A DNA stretch of 41,035 nucleotides from GCA-002700125 sp964434385 (lineage in GTDB: Bacteria; Chloroflexota; Dehalococcoidia; Lucifugimonadales; Lucifugimonadaceae). Below the pieces are notes generated by a model. That model did not search any database. It was not told the DNA's origin and saw nothing but the letters and a program-made list of their open reading frames with translations. Positions 31,965-40,930 of the stretch are shown one piece after another. The stretch covers positions 1 through 41,035 of the forward strand of contig CAYSUW010000012.1 of the NCBI GenBank assembly GCA_964434385.1, given 5' to 3'. Position 1 is the stretch's first letter; every line of letters begins with the position of its first letter. The position numbers were made by a program, and so were the translations under genes.

Positions 31965-32592
31965 AATTTGTGGTATTAAAACTGAAAAAGCAGCACTGTA
32001 CGCTTCTAAAGAAAAAGCTGATTTTATTGGACTTGTATTTGTAAAAGGTGTCAGAAGAGAAATTTCTGTTGATCAAGGAATAAAAATTGTAAATTCTGTT
32101 AATAATAATTTAAATGACCCTCCTTCTGTAGTGGGTCTTTTCCAAAATCAATCTCCTTCTTATGTTGAGAACATCGCAAGGAAAAGTAAACTAGATTTTG
32201 TTCAGCTTTGTGGAGATAATGATGATTTTTCTAACTTATCTGTTCCTTCTATAAGACAGATAAGAATAAAGCCAGAGTATTCTAAAAAACAAATTCAAGA
32301 TAAAGTCTTTTCTGCTCTAGATATTCATTCTTTCGTAATTTTGGATTCATATGATAAAGAAAAACCTGGTGGTACAGGAAAAACATTTAATTGGGATAGA
32401 ATTTTAGAATTTAAGTCTTATGAAAACATTTTTATAGCTGGAGGCTTGAATTCAGAGAATATTTATTCTCTTTTATCTCAATTAAATCTCTGGGGAGTTG
32501 ATATTTCATCAGGTGTTGAAACTAACGGAGAAAAAGATTTAAAGAAAATATCAACTTTTATTAAAAAAGTCAGAGCTTATAATCAAAGTTAA
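31954..32592 (+). CDS. trpF: Phosphoribosylanthranilate isomerase
   Basis: TrpF converts phosphoribosylanthranilate to the linear carboxyphenylamino form before TrpC. Family markers are KICGIKTEKAA (catalytic Cys), FIGLVFVKGVRREIS, VGLFQNQSP, LDFVQLCGD, LDSYDKEKPGGTGKTFNW (catalytic Asp), FIAGGLNSENIYS and GVDISSGVETNGEKD. It ends the operon: trpB and trpA do not follow, because hflC lies downstream on the opposite strand. Confidence 0.96.
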   Translation: MKIKICGIKTEKAALYASKEKADFIGLVFVKGVRREISVDQGIKIVNSVNNNLNDPPSVVGLFQNQSPSYVENIARKSKLDFVQLCGDNDDFSNLSVPSIRQIRIKPEYSKKQIQDKVFSALDIHSFVILDSYDKEKPGGTGKTFNWDRILEFKSYENIFIAGGLNSENIYSLLSQLNLWGVDISSGVETNGEKDLKKISTFIKKVRAYNQS

Positions 32593-32608
32593 TTCTAGAG
32601 ATAGTTGA

Positions 32609-33670
32609 TTATTTATCTTTATCAGGCGCTGCAGAAGTTTCTAAATATTTAAAGAAAGGACTTTGAGAAGAAAGAACTAGTGTGTCTTTTCCGGTTAAAC
32701 TCTTTCTGTAAGCCTCTAAAGATCTTTGAAAATCATATAATTCAGGATTCTTTCCTAAAGCATTAGCAAGAATATCAATTGCTTGTAATTCAGCTTCTCC
32801 GACTAATTGGCTTGCAGTTCCTTGAGCATTTTGAAGTATTACAGTAACTTGCTTATCAACTTCTGCTCTAATTTCTGCATCTCTTTGAGAACCTTCAGCT
32901 CTCAGACCAGATGCAATTCTTTGTCTCTCAGCCTGCATTCTAGCAAAAACAGAATTTTCTATTGCGTCAGGAAAATCAGTTCTTTTCATTCTCACATCAA
33001 TAATATCTGCACCAAAAACAGAATTTAATGGGACTCTATATCTTACCTCATAATTTTCGTCTAATGCATTTGGGTTTGCTTGAAGAGCTGAAATTTCTTC
33101 TTGAGTTGCATTTCTAGATCTTTCTCCACCAGATTTACTAATTAATGAAATAGAAACAGAAGAATTAAGTATTCCATTGTTTAATTTTGATACATCAGTA
33201 AAAGGAATATCATATAAGTTGCTTTGCTTTGTGACTCTATTCATTATTTCTTCTCTAACTTCAGAAATAACTTCTGATTGATCGTCTTGAGCAACTTCTT
33301 CTCTAAGCCTAGAATTAACAATATCTCCCAACTTAGTTTCTGCTTGCAATTCACTTCCTATTGCTTGGAAGAATAATAAAGGGTCTACAATACGATATCT
33401 AGCATATGCATCAATGACTAGATTTCTTTTGTCCTTGGTTAAAATAGAAGTGGGTGGTGCATCAATTCTTAAGAGTCTTTTATCAAACTTAGTTACAGTA
33501 TCTATAAATGGAGTTTTAATTCTTATTCCAGGTGTTTTATATGCTACTCTAAACTCTCCAAATCTTGTAATAATAACTGACTCAGTTTCATCAACAATAA
33601 ATGCAACTTGAGGTACTAAGATAAATGATGCTATAGCTATAATGACAATTGTAAAAATAAGACGTCTCAT
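32609..33670 (-). CDS. hflC: Membrane protease modulator HflC (SPFH/band 7 family)
   Basis: HflC forms with HflK a membrane-anchored cage that controls the FtsH protease. It has one N-terminal membrane helix (residues 3-25), the SPFH start FIVDETESVIITRFGEFR, IDTVTKFDKRLLRIDAPP, and a long helical part rich in RAEGSQRDAEIRAEVD with the GEAELQAIDILANALGKNPELYDFQRSLEAY ending. Its ATG overlaps the hflK stop by one base (TAATG). ftsH is not in the window. Confidence 0.92.
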   Translation of the reverse strand: MRRLIFTIVIIAIASFILVPQVAFIVDETESVIITRFGEFRVAYKTPGIRIKTPFIDTVTKFDKRLLRIDAPPTSILTKDKRNLVIDAYARYRIVDPLLFFQAIGSELQAETKLGDIVNSRLREEVAQDDQSEVISEVREEIMNRVTKQSNLYDIPFTDVSKLNNGILNSSVSISLISKSGGERSRNATQEEISALQANPNALDENYEVRYRVPLNSVFGADIIDVRMKRTDFPDAIENSVFARMQAERQRIASGLRAEGSQRDAEIRAEVDKQVTVILQNAQGTASQLVGEAELQAIDILANALGKNPELYDFQRSLEAYRKSLTGKDTLVLSSQSPFFKYLETSAAPDKDK

Positions 33671-34785
33671 TATTCTGTAACTCCTTGTTGGTTAGTGCTT
33701 GATCCTTCATTTAATGGTAAGAATGGAAGGATTCCTTCAGGATTTGTGATTACAAATTTCTTCATTTTTGAGAATACTTCTTCAATTGTTTCTAAATATA
33801 GTCTGGTTCTAGTTACCTCAGGAGATCTATTATAACCTTCTAGTACAGCTTCGAATCCTAAAGCTTCTCCTTGAGCTTTTGCTAATCTTCCTTGTTTAAA
33901 TGCTTCTGCGGCTTGAATAATTTTTGCAGATTCACCTTCAGCTTTGGGGATTTGTTCTGCCTGGTAAGCCTCAGCTAGGTTAACAATTCTATCTCTATCT
34001 TCTCTAGCCCTTACCACATCTTCGAATGCATCTTGAACTTCTGCAGGTGGATTAACATTTTGCAACAAAACCTGTTGAACATCTATTCCAGATTCATAAT
34101 CGGAAAGAACTCTTCTAACAATTGAAAGAATCTCTTGCTGAACTACTTCTTTTTCTGTAGTTAAAACGTCATCAATTTTTCTAGCACCTACAATTTGTCT
34201 AAGAGCAGATTCAATAACATCTCTCAAAGTTTTTCCATCTGGTTGTCCTTCGAGTACTTGTCTTTCTGGTTCTCCAGGATCTCCAACTTTAAATAGATAA
34301 TTTCTAGGATCACTTATTCTGTATTGAACAACAGCTTGAACTTCAACAATATTTTCATCTCCAGTTATCATTTTAGATTCTACAGGCACTGATTGTATTC
34401 CGCCTCCCTGAACACCACTTGATCTAAATCCTAATTCGACTCTTCTTGTTTTAGTTACTGAAATTATATCTCTCCGTCCAATTGGAGAAGGCCAATGCCA
34501 TCTAAGCCCTTGCTCTCTAATTCCATCAAATTTACCAAAGGTTCTTACTACTGATTGTTCATCTGGATCAACCGTGTATACACCAGATCCAATCCAAAAA
34601 AGCGCAATGATTAGAAGTACAAAGAATATGAGTAAAGGAGAGCCTCCTTTGAAACCGGGCAATTTAGGGAATGAACTTTTAATTTTACCAAGAAGTTCAT
34701 CGATATTTACTTCATTTTCATTCCTTTCAGGAGGACGATAGACTTTATCGTCTCTTAAAGGCACATTTTCTTGTTTTGATGGCAT
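33670..34785 (-). CDS. hflK: Membrane protease modulator HflK (SPFH/band 7 family)
   Basis: A 371-residue partner of HflC. The N-terminal stretch is hydrophilic, then there is one membrane helix (about residues 48-68), the SPFH domain starting YTVDPDEQSVVRTFGKFD and RWHWPSPIGRRDIISV, and the long helical stalk with QAYQAEQIPKAEGESAKIIQAAEAFKQ-type repeats (around residues 270-300) and LAKAQGEALGFEAVLEGY. It is the first gene of the hflKC pair and lies 50 bases from the start of the metalloprotease-like lipoprotein gene on the same strand. Confidence 0.93.
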   Translation of the reverse strand: MPSKQENVPLRDDKVYRPPERNENEVNIDELLGKIKSSFPKLPGFKGGSPLLIFFVLLIIALFWIGSGVYTVDPDEQSVVRTFGKFDGIREQGLRWHWPSPIGRRDIISVTKTRRVELGFRSSGVQGGGIQSVPVESKMITGDENIVEVQAVVQYRISDPRNYLFKVGDPGEPERQVLEGQPDGKTLRDVIESALRQIVGARKIDDVLTTEKEVVQQEILSIVRRVLSDYESGIDVQQVLLQNVNPPAEVQDAFEDVVRAREDRDRIVNLAEAYQAEQIPKAEGESAKIIQAAEAFKQGRLAKAQGEALGFEAVLEGYNRSPEVTRTRLYLETIEEVFSKMKKFVITNPEGILPFLPLNEGSSTNQQGVTE

Positions 34786-34835
34786 AATTAATAATATATT
34801 TTTATTTCTTTTTCTAAGTATAGTTGTTTTTTTTA

Positions 34836-36023
34836 TTATTTGTAGTCATTTATAGTTAAAAATTGCTGATAGCTATCTATATTTTTTAAAATATCAATAA
34901 ATTCTTTCATGTTTTCAGTATCTTCTTGGATTTTTTTAAGAATTGAAAATACTGGACTTACTGAGGTAGGGCTATCTGTATATGTACCATGAAAAGCAAA
35001 CCAAGCTTGATTAATTTTCCTAATTAAAATACCTTCATTTTCTAAATTTTTTCTTCTCTCTTCCATATATTTTTCAGCTTTTGATATATTATTGTTTTTA
35101 AGTAAAAGATCTACGGTTTCTCTTGTTTCTTTCATGAAGAAGTCATAATCAAAATTTTTATTTGTAGTAGTTGTTAATTCACTATTTTCACAGTAAATTT
35201 CATATAATTCGTTAGCACATATTTTTTTAGATATTTCTTTTCCAAAAATATTTGCTAATGTTTCATTTATTTCATTCATTTCATTATTTTTGAATATAGA
35301 TCTTCCTAGAGGGTAAAAAATTAAATACTGATGCAACCATTCATGAGCTGTTAATTCAAACAATCTTTCAAAATTTGTATTTGGTTTTATCATACTTGGA
35401 TAACTTGCTAGACCTCCTATTTCCAAGATCACCGCAGAAAGATTTTCTTCATCTAGAATTTTTTGTTCGATGATATTTTTTCTAGAATTTTTCATACTTG
35501 AATCTAACAAAATTTCTTTTTCGCGTGAAATTAAATTTCTAGGAGAAGTAACTAATAATAAAGGAGGGTCGAATATTTTTATTGATACTGGTGGAAAAAC
35601 GAATCCTTTGGTATCTATTCCTTCAGCTTTAATTTGATTTCTTACGATTTTTTGAATGTCTTTTTCTATTTTTAAAAGAATTGAATTTCTTTTTTTTCTT
35701 AAAGTAGTTAACTCTTTTTCTAATTGTTCTATATTTTTCTGTTTTGATCTAACAGTAGAAGTAGGTTCTTTTTCAAGAGCGTAGATTTTTTTTGTTAGGC
35801 TTTTGAATTGAATAAGTGAGTTTTTTGCATATTCTTTATTGTCTTTAGAAAAAATACTTTTGAACGAATAAATATACTTACTTCCAATTGTTGTAATTTC
35901 ATATTTTAGTATGCTGAAAACTTCTTTTTCTTTTAGACTTTTATCAAAAATATCATTTTTACAACCGGACAGTACGAAAATTATCGAGATTAAAATAATT
36001 AAGTTTAAATATTTTTTTTTCAT
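34836..36023 (-). CDS. HEXXH metalloprotease-like lipoprotein
   Basis: The 395-residue protein starts with a lipoprotein signal (VLSGC, Cys21). Residues 70-120 form a lysine/glutamate-rich coiled coil. The key motif is LTAHEWLHQY (His227, Glu228, His231), followed 23 residues after the second histidine by NETLANIFG (Glu254). HEXXH plus a downstream glutamate in an NExxA setting is the zinc-site layout of gluzincin peptidases. I cannot assign it to a named family. It would act outside the membrane on proteins or peptides. It stands upstream of hflKC on the same strand, with 50 bases between; a link to membrane protein quality control is possible but only from proximity. Confidence 0.65.
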   Translation of the reverse strand: MKKKYLNLIILISIIFVLSGCKNDIFDKSLKEKEVFSILKYEITTIGSKYIYSFKSIFSKDNKEYAKNSLIQFKSLTKKIYALEKEPTSTVRSKQKNIEQLEKELTTLRKKRNSILLKIEKDIQKIVRNQIKAEGIDTKGFVFPPVSIKIFDPPLLLVTSPRNLISREKEILLDSSMKNSRKNIIEQKILDEENLSAVILEIGGLASYPSMIKPNTNFERLFELTAHEWLHQYLIFYPLGRSIFKNNEMNEINETLANIFGKEISKKICANELYEIYCENSELTTTTNKNFDYDFFMKETRETVDLLLKNNNISKAEKYMEERRKNLENEGILIRKINQAWFAFHGTYTDSPTSVSPVFSILKKIQEDTENMKEFIDILKNIDSYQQFLTINDYK

Positions 36024-36178
36024 ATTTATTTCTTTGGGAAGATTTTTTAAGTATTAAATTAAACCTTTTAGGTTAAGGTAAAAATTAATGCGTGCATTTT
36101 TTTTATTTATCAATAATAATGTTTCAAAGTATTTTTTAATAACAAATGTAGAAAAATAAGAATTTATTGGAGATGTCA
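36024..36178 (+). other. Divergent intergenic region before the EF-G-like gene
   Basis: An AT-rich spacer with promoters expected in both directions but none clear. Two small dyads were seen: AACCT-TTT-AGGTT (36062-36074) and AATGC-GT-GCATT, the latter followed by a run of T (about 36086-36105). Neither is a convincing terminator, since the second has a 2-base loop. Confidence 0.3.
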
Positions 36179-38149
36179 TTGAAAGTTTTCGACACAAAAA
36201 ATATTAGAAATATTGTGCTAACTGGTCATTCTGGTTCTGGAAAAACTTCGCTTGCAGAGTCTATGTTTTTTAAAACTGAGGGTACGAGCAGATTAGGTAG
36301 TGTAGATAATGGGACTAGTAATTCTGATTTCGAGCCTGAAGAACAAAAAAGAAAATCTAGTATCCAAAATGCTATTCTTCCATGTGTCTTTCAAGATACT
36401 AAAATTAATGTTATAGATTCACCAGGATACTTCGACTTTAGGTCTGAAATGATTTCAGCAGTTTCAGTAGCGGATTTAGCAATCATTGTAATTTCAGCTA
36501 CCTCGGGAATTGAAGTAGGCACAAATCAAGCTTGGGACATTTGTGAAAAAGCTTCTATCCCTAGGATTATCGTAGTCAACAAACTTGATAGAGAGAATAC
36601 TAATTATGTCGATATAGTTAATGAGATACAGTCAAATTGGGGAAGAAAATGTTTACCTATTCAAACTATAGATGGAAATGATTCTTCTTTCTCTAAAACA
36701 ATTTCTTTAATTTCTCCTGATTCAACTGATGTTCCTGATAAATGGAAGGAAAATTTTGATGAGAGTTTAGCTGAATCTGATGATTCATTGATAGAAAAAT
36801 ATTTAGAAGGTGAAGAATTACTTGCAGATGAATTGAAAGCTGCTATTTCTAATAGTGTAGGAAATTCTTCTATTTTTCCTATAGTTTTTTGTTCAGCTCA
36901 AAATGAAATTGGTGTAATTGATTTATTAAATATTATTAGAGATGCAGTTCCTGACCCATTATTTAATAATGATAAAATTGAAGGCCAATCTAATTTTGTT
37001 TTTAAAACAAGCGCAGATCCATTTGTTGGAAAACTTACTTATGTAAAAGTTAATGGTGATTCTATGAAATCTGATAATCAGGTTTGGAACATTAATAAAA
37101 ATTCTGGAGAAAGATTTGGTCAATTATTTGTCCCTTCTGGAAAAGAACAACTCCCTATAGATTCACTTTCTACAGGAGATATTGGTGTAATTAGTAAACT
37201 TTCTGAAACTCAAACATATGATACCTTAGGGGACAAAGAAAAAACTGAAGCAATAAAATCTCCCGAATTACCTGAACCTAGTTTTAGTTTAGCAGTTTCA
37301 CCTAAAAATCAAGCTGACACAGATAAAATGTCTATGGCTCTTTCTAGATTGGAAGAAGAAGATCCTACTATGGAAATAGAGAGAGTATCTGAAACATCAG
37401 AAACTCTTTTAAAAGGACTAGGGGATCTTCATGTAGAGATGGCAATAGAGAGAACGGCAAGAAAATTTGGCGTTTCTTTAACTACAGCTTTACCTAAAAT
37501 TCCATATAAAGAGACTATCACTTCAAAATCTACAGCTGATTACAAACATAAAAAACAGAGTGGTGGGGCTGGTCAATATGGTCATGTAATTTTAGAAATC
37601 AAGCCTCTTGAAAGAAGTGGTGGAATTAATTTTTCTAGTAGTGTAACTGGTGGAAATGTTCCTAAAGAATATATTCCTGCAGTAGAAAAAGGTGTAGTAA
37701 AAGCTGCGAGCAAGGGAATAATTGCTGGATTTCCAGTAGTAGATGTTGAAATTAATTTACTAGATGGAAGTTCTCATTCAGTAGATTCTTCGGGTATGGC
37801 ATTTGAAATTGCTGGTTCAATGGGTTTTAGAGACGCATTGAAAAAAGCTAATTCGATATTATTAGAACCTGTGATGAATTTTTCTATTTTAGTTCCTGAT
37901 AAATTTACAGGTGATTTGATAAGTGACTTAAATACTAAGAGAGGTAAAATCCAAGGGATGATTCCTCAAGGTAATTCAGGTAACACTTTAATTGAAGCTG
38001 ATATTCCTATGGGAACTACACAGAGTTTCGCTTCAGATTTGAAGTCAATTACTCAATCTATGGGTACTTTCTCTTCTAAATTTAGTTATTATGATCAAGT
38101 GCCTTTTCAGGAAGCTGAGAAGATCTCTTCAAGTTTATCAGAAGAGTGA
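36179..38149 (+). CDS. EF-G-like translational GTPase (EF-G paralogue family)
   Basis: This protein has the five-domain layout of elongation factor G but belongs to the EF-G-like subfamily. G1 is GHSGSGKTS instead of AHIDAGKTT, G3 is DSPGYFDF with tyrosine in place of the GTPase-activating histidine, and G4 is NKLD. Domain IV starts KKQSGGAGQYGHVILEI, and domain V has ANSILLEPVMNFSILVPDKFTGDLISDLNTKRG split by a short turn. About 656 residues. The start is uncertain: TTG at 36167, ATG at 36173 and TTG at 36179 are in frame. GGAG sits six bases before the last, giving MKVFDTKNIRN, which matches family starts, so I chose it. Its cellular role is not established; a normal EF-G must exist elsewhere. 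Confidence 0.88.
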   Translation: MKVFDTKNIRNIVLTGHSGSGKTSLAESMFFKTEGTSRLGSVDNGTSNSDFEPEEQKRKSSIQNAILPCVFQDTKINVIDSPGYFDFRSEMISAVSVADLAIIVISATSGIEVGTNQAWDICEKASIPRIIVVNKLDRENTNYVDIVNEIQSNWGRKCLPIQTIDGNDSSFSKTISLISPDSTDVPDKWKENFDESLAESDDSLIEKYLEGEELLADELKAAISNSVGNSSIFPIVFCSAQNEIGVIDLLNIIRDAVPDPLFNNDKIEGQSNFVFKTSADPFVGKLTYVKVNGDSMKSDNQVWNINKNSGERFGQLFVPSGKEQLPIDSLSTGDIGVISKLSETQTYDTLGDKEKTEAIKSPELPEPSFSLAVSPKNQADTDKMSMALSRLEEEDPTMEIERVSETSETLLKGLGDLHVEMAIERTARKFGVSLTTALPKIPYKETITSKSTADYKHKKQSGGAGQYGHVILEIKPLERSGGINFSSSVTGGNVPKEYIPAVEKGVVKAASKGIIAGFPVVDVEINLLDGSSHSVDSSGMAFEIAGSMGFRDALKKANSILLEPVMNFSILVPDKFTGDLISDLNTKRGKIQGMIPQGNSGNTLIEADIPMGTTQSFASDLKSITQSMGTFSSKFSYYDQVPFQEAEKISSSLSEE

Positions 38150-38154
38150 TTATT

Positions 38155-39099
38155 TTATATATTTCTTACTACCCTAAAACCCATATTTGCTGTGCTTGAG
38201 TCAGTTGTATTTGAGGATCTGGCTGCGACTCTATATCTATTACAATAAGATTCATGGCATAAAAAGGAACCACCTTTAATAACTTTAGTATCTCCTTTTA
38301 TAGGTGGGCCTGAATTATTTTCATTATGATATCTTGTGAACCAATCTGCAGTCCATTCCCATACATTACCTATAACATTATAAATGCCAAAATCATTAGG
38401 TTTAAATGATTTTGCAGGTGCTGTGGTAAAGTATCCATCACTACATTCATTTTTTGATGGAAATGTGCCTTGCCAAATGTTGCACATATGTTCTCCATCA
38501 ACCACTAATTCATTTCCCCATGGATACAAGGCTTGTTCTAACCCACCTCTTGCTGCAAATTCCCATTCTATTTCAGATGGTAATCTGGTTCCAGACCATC
38601 GACAATAAGCATTTGCATCGTTCCAGGAAATATGAACTACAGGATGACTCATTTTTTTTTCTATATTTGATTTAGGACCTTCTGGATAATTCCAAGATGC
38701 TCCATCAACTCGACACCACCATTCAGAACCTTGAATCCAATAATTAACTTTTATTTTATTTTCATCACTTAAAGCTGGAAAAAAGCAAAATGACCATCCA
38801 AATTTCTCAGCATCTGTAACGTATCCAGTATCCTGAATGAATTTTGAAAAATCTTCATTAGTAACTGATGTTTCCGAAATTGAGAATTTTTTAAATTTCA
38901 CTTTTCTTACAGGACCTTCTCCATCAGCAGCAAAACTCTTAATGTAATCAGTTCCCATTAAAAAATGACCACCATTTAAGTCAATCATCTTTCCATTTAA
39001 GTTTATTTTTGGAAGAGTGGTTTTAAAATTAACAGATCTATTAATATTACCTTTTACTGATTTTTTGGGTGAACAACATGTAGAATTTTCTTGAGACAT
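38155..39099 (-). CDS. Formylglycine-generating enzyme (sulfatase activator)
   Basis: This 314-residue SUMF1/FGE-family protein matches the true aerobic sulfatase-activating enzymes, which oxidise a cysteine (CxPxR) in sulfatases to formylglycine using copper and oxygen. Near the C-terminus GGSFLCHESYC (Cys281, Cys286) followed by NRYRVAARSSNTTDSS and MGFRVVR reproduces the copper-binding cysteine pair of human and bacterial FGE. Other markers are MGTDYIKSFAADGEGP, VHISWNDANAYCRW, RLPSEIEWEFAARGG, YPWGN and NVWEWTADWF. The N-terminus has a CC pair at residues 8-9 that is not a lipobox. No sulfatase gene is in the window, but its presence predicts sulfatases elsewhere. Confidence 0.92.
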   Translation of the reverse strand: MSQENSTCCSPKKSVKGNINRSVNFKTTLPKINLNGKMIDLNGGHFLMGTDYIKSFAADGEGPVRKVKFKKFSISETSVTNEDFSKFIQDTGYVTDAEKFGWSFCFFPALSDENKIKVNYWIQGSEWWCRVDGASWNYPEGPKSNIEKKMSHPVVHISWNDANAYCRWSGTRLPSEIEWEFAARGGLEQALYPWGNELVVDGEHMCNIWQGTFPSKNECSDGYFTTAPAKSFKPNDFGIYNVIGNVWEWTADWFTRYHNENNSGPPIKGDTKVIKGGSFLCHESYCNRYRVAARSSNTTDSSTANMGFRVVRNI

Positions 39100-39175
39100 G
39101 AAAAAACCTTAATTAAATTAAAAATATTTTCTTTTATTATAATCAAATATTAATCATGAATGATACAGAGTATTA

Positions 39176-39904
39176 ATGAAAAAACTCGAACTTGCAATTA
39201 AAAGAATAGGTGCTCAATTAACCTCAGAAAAGTTAGAAAAGCTAAGAAAGTTTGGTGATTTGATTGAAAAAAATAATCAATCTCAGAATTTAACTGGTCA
39301 CAAGTCTTGGAATGAAATCAGAGATAATCTTTTTATTAGATCATTTTCAATTTATGAAATTTTAGGAAAATTGAAATTAAAGAACTCTAAAATTATTGAT
39401 GTGGGCACTGGTTCAGGAATTCCTGGCCTTTTGATAAAAATTTTAAATCCTGAAACCAATATTCATCTTTTGGATTCGAATAAAAAGAAAGTAGATTTTT
39501 TAAGAAAAGTTGTATCTGAATTAGATATTACTGATATTCAGATATTGCATTCTAGAGCTGAAAAAGAAGGTAGGAATCCTGTTTTTAGAGAAGTATTTGA
39601 TGTTGTTGTTTCAAGGGGAGTCGCAAAACTAAATCAATTAGCAGAATTGACTATACCTTTTTGTAAATTACAAGGTCTAGTTATTTGTTTGAAAGGTAAT
39701 AATATAGACCAAGAATTAAAATCTTCAGAGTTTGCATCTAAAATCTTGGGTGCTGAAAATGTAGATGTTATTTCAGCAGAATATCAAGAAAATCAATTAC
39801 CAGATAAATTGATAGTATGGAAAAAAAACAAAAACACTCCTCTAAAATTTCCTAGGAGAGATGGCATGCCCAAAAAATCTCCTTTAATAAAAAAATCAAT
39901 ATGA
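39176..39904 (+). CDS. rsmG: 16S rRNA (guanine527-N7)-methyltransferase RsmG
   Basis: RsmG (GidB) methylates G527 in the 530 loop of 16S rRNA. It has the SAM site IIDVGTGSGIPGLLIKI, HLLDSNKKKVDFL, the VVVSRGVAKLNQL motif and the basic C-terminal tail FPRRDGMPKKSPL typical of the family. The 242-residue length fits. It overlaps nothing; the membrane protein gene starts one base after its stop. The common gidA/parAB context is not seen. Confidence 0.94.
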   Translation: MKKLELAIKRIGAQLTSEKLEKLRKFGDLIEKNNQSQNLTGHKSWNEIRDNLFIRSFSIYEILGKLKLKNSKIIDVGTGSGIPGLLIKILNPETNIHLLDSNKKKVDFLRKVVSELDITDIQILHSRAEKEGRNPVFREVFDVVVSRGVAKLNQLAELTIPFCKLQGLVICLKGNNIDQELKSSEFASKILGAENVDVISAEYQENQLPDKLIVWKKNKNTPLKFPRRDGMPKKSPLIKKSI

Positions 39905-39905
39905 T

Positions 39906-40925
39906 ATGAATTTAAAAAATTTTAATCTTTCATCAAATAAAAAATTTCTAATTTCATCTTTTATTATAGGTGTAATTATAATTTTTCTAGTTATTCGTTT
40001 GTCTAATGTTGATTTTGAAGAATTTGTGAGTCAAATAACAAAGAGTGATTTCAAGTTATTGGGTTTGGCGATAATTATTTATTATTTAGGGTTTTTACCT
40101 AGAGGATTCAGGTTTTTACTAATGACTGATCTTCATTTCAAGAATAAAAATCTATCAAGAAATTTCTTGAAATCTTCTATTTTTTTGCTTATAGGGTGGT
40201 TTGTAAATTCTGTAACACTTCTAAGGGCAGGTGATTTATATAGAATTTGGCTGTTTGCTAAAGAATTCAAATTAAAATTTGTAGATTTATTTGGTTTTCT
40301 TCTAGCAGAACGTTTTCAGGACTTAATTATCATTAATCTAATATTGTTTTCGGTATTTATCCTTGCTTTTTCAGAACCTCAATTTCCTTTTTGGGTTGCT
40401 TTGACATGTTTTGGCATATCTTTGATTTTGATGATCACATTAATTATAGGAGTCACAACATCTAGATTAATTAAATATCTTCCTTTAGAAAAAAAGCTAG
40501 ATTCTTCATCTTTTAGAAATAGTTTTTACAAACCTTTAAAGTCTAAGAATTTAATCTTTCAATTAATATGTGGATTATTGGCTTGGAGTACAGAAATATT
40601 AAGATTATCTCTTGTATTAATGGCTTTGAATATTGAATTATCTTTTCCTTTAGTAATTCTAATTACTATTTTGGGTACTATACTGACAATTGTTCCACTT
40701 CCAGGGGGATTAGGAATAGTAGAAGGAGGATTAATTGGAGTATTCATTCTGTTGGGCTTTGATTCTACAACTGCCCTGACAATTACTATAGTTGACAGAA
40801 GTATTACTTGGCTTAGTATTTTATTTACTGGCTCTATTGCTTTTATTTTTTGGAATAGTATTCAAAAAACTACAATAAATAGTTTTTCCCCTTATCTAAA
40901 AAGCGATAAAGAATTTGAAAACTAA
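39906..40925 (+). CDS. Flippase-like integral membrane protein (UPF0104/LPG synthase TM family)
   Basis: A 339-residue protein with about eight hydrophobic helices. It has the family's FLPRGFRFLLM near residue 63, NSVTLLRAGDLYRIWLF near residue 100 and the signature VPLPGGLGIVEGGLIGVFILL around residues 263-283, as in lysylphosphatidylglycerol-synthase N-terminal/AglD-like proteins. Relatives move or modify lipid-linked substrates; no catalytic soluble domain is attached here, so the function is open. It starts 1 base after rsmG and ends 5 bases before the tRNA-Ala-like sequence. Confidence 0.8.
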   Translation: MNLKNFNLSSNKKFLISSFIIGVIIIFLVIRLSNVDFEEFVSQITKSDFKLLGLAIIIYYLGFLPRGFRFLLMTDLHFKNKNLSRNFLKSSIFLLIGWFVNSVTLLRAGDLYRIWLFAKEFKLKFVDLFGFLLAERFQDLIIINLILFSVFILAFSEPQFPFWVALTCFGISLILMITLIIGVTTSRLIKYLPLEKKLDSSSFRNSFYKPLKSKNLIFQLICGLLAWSTEILRLSLVLMALNIELSFPLVILITILGTILTIVPLPGGLGIVEGGLIGVFILLGFDSTTALTITIVDRSITWLSILFTGSIAFIFWNSIQKTTINSFSPYLKSDKEFEN

Positions 40926-40930
40926 AAAAA

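Noticed and set aside
36080..36110. Hairpin AATGC-GT-GCATT plus T run as a terminator
   Set aside because: The loop is only two bases and it lies between two divergent gene starts, where no terminator is needed.
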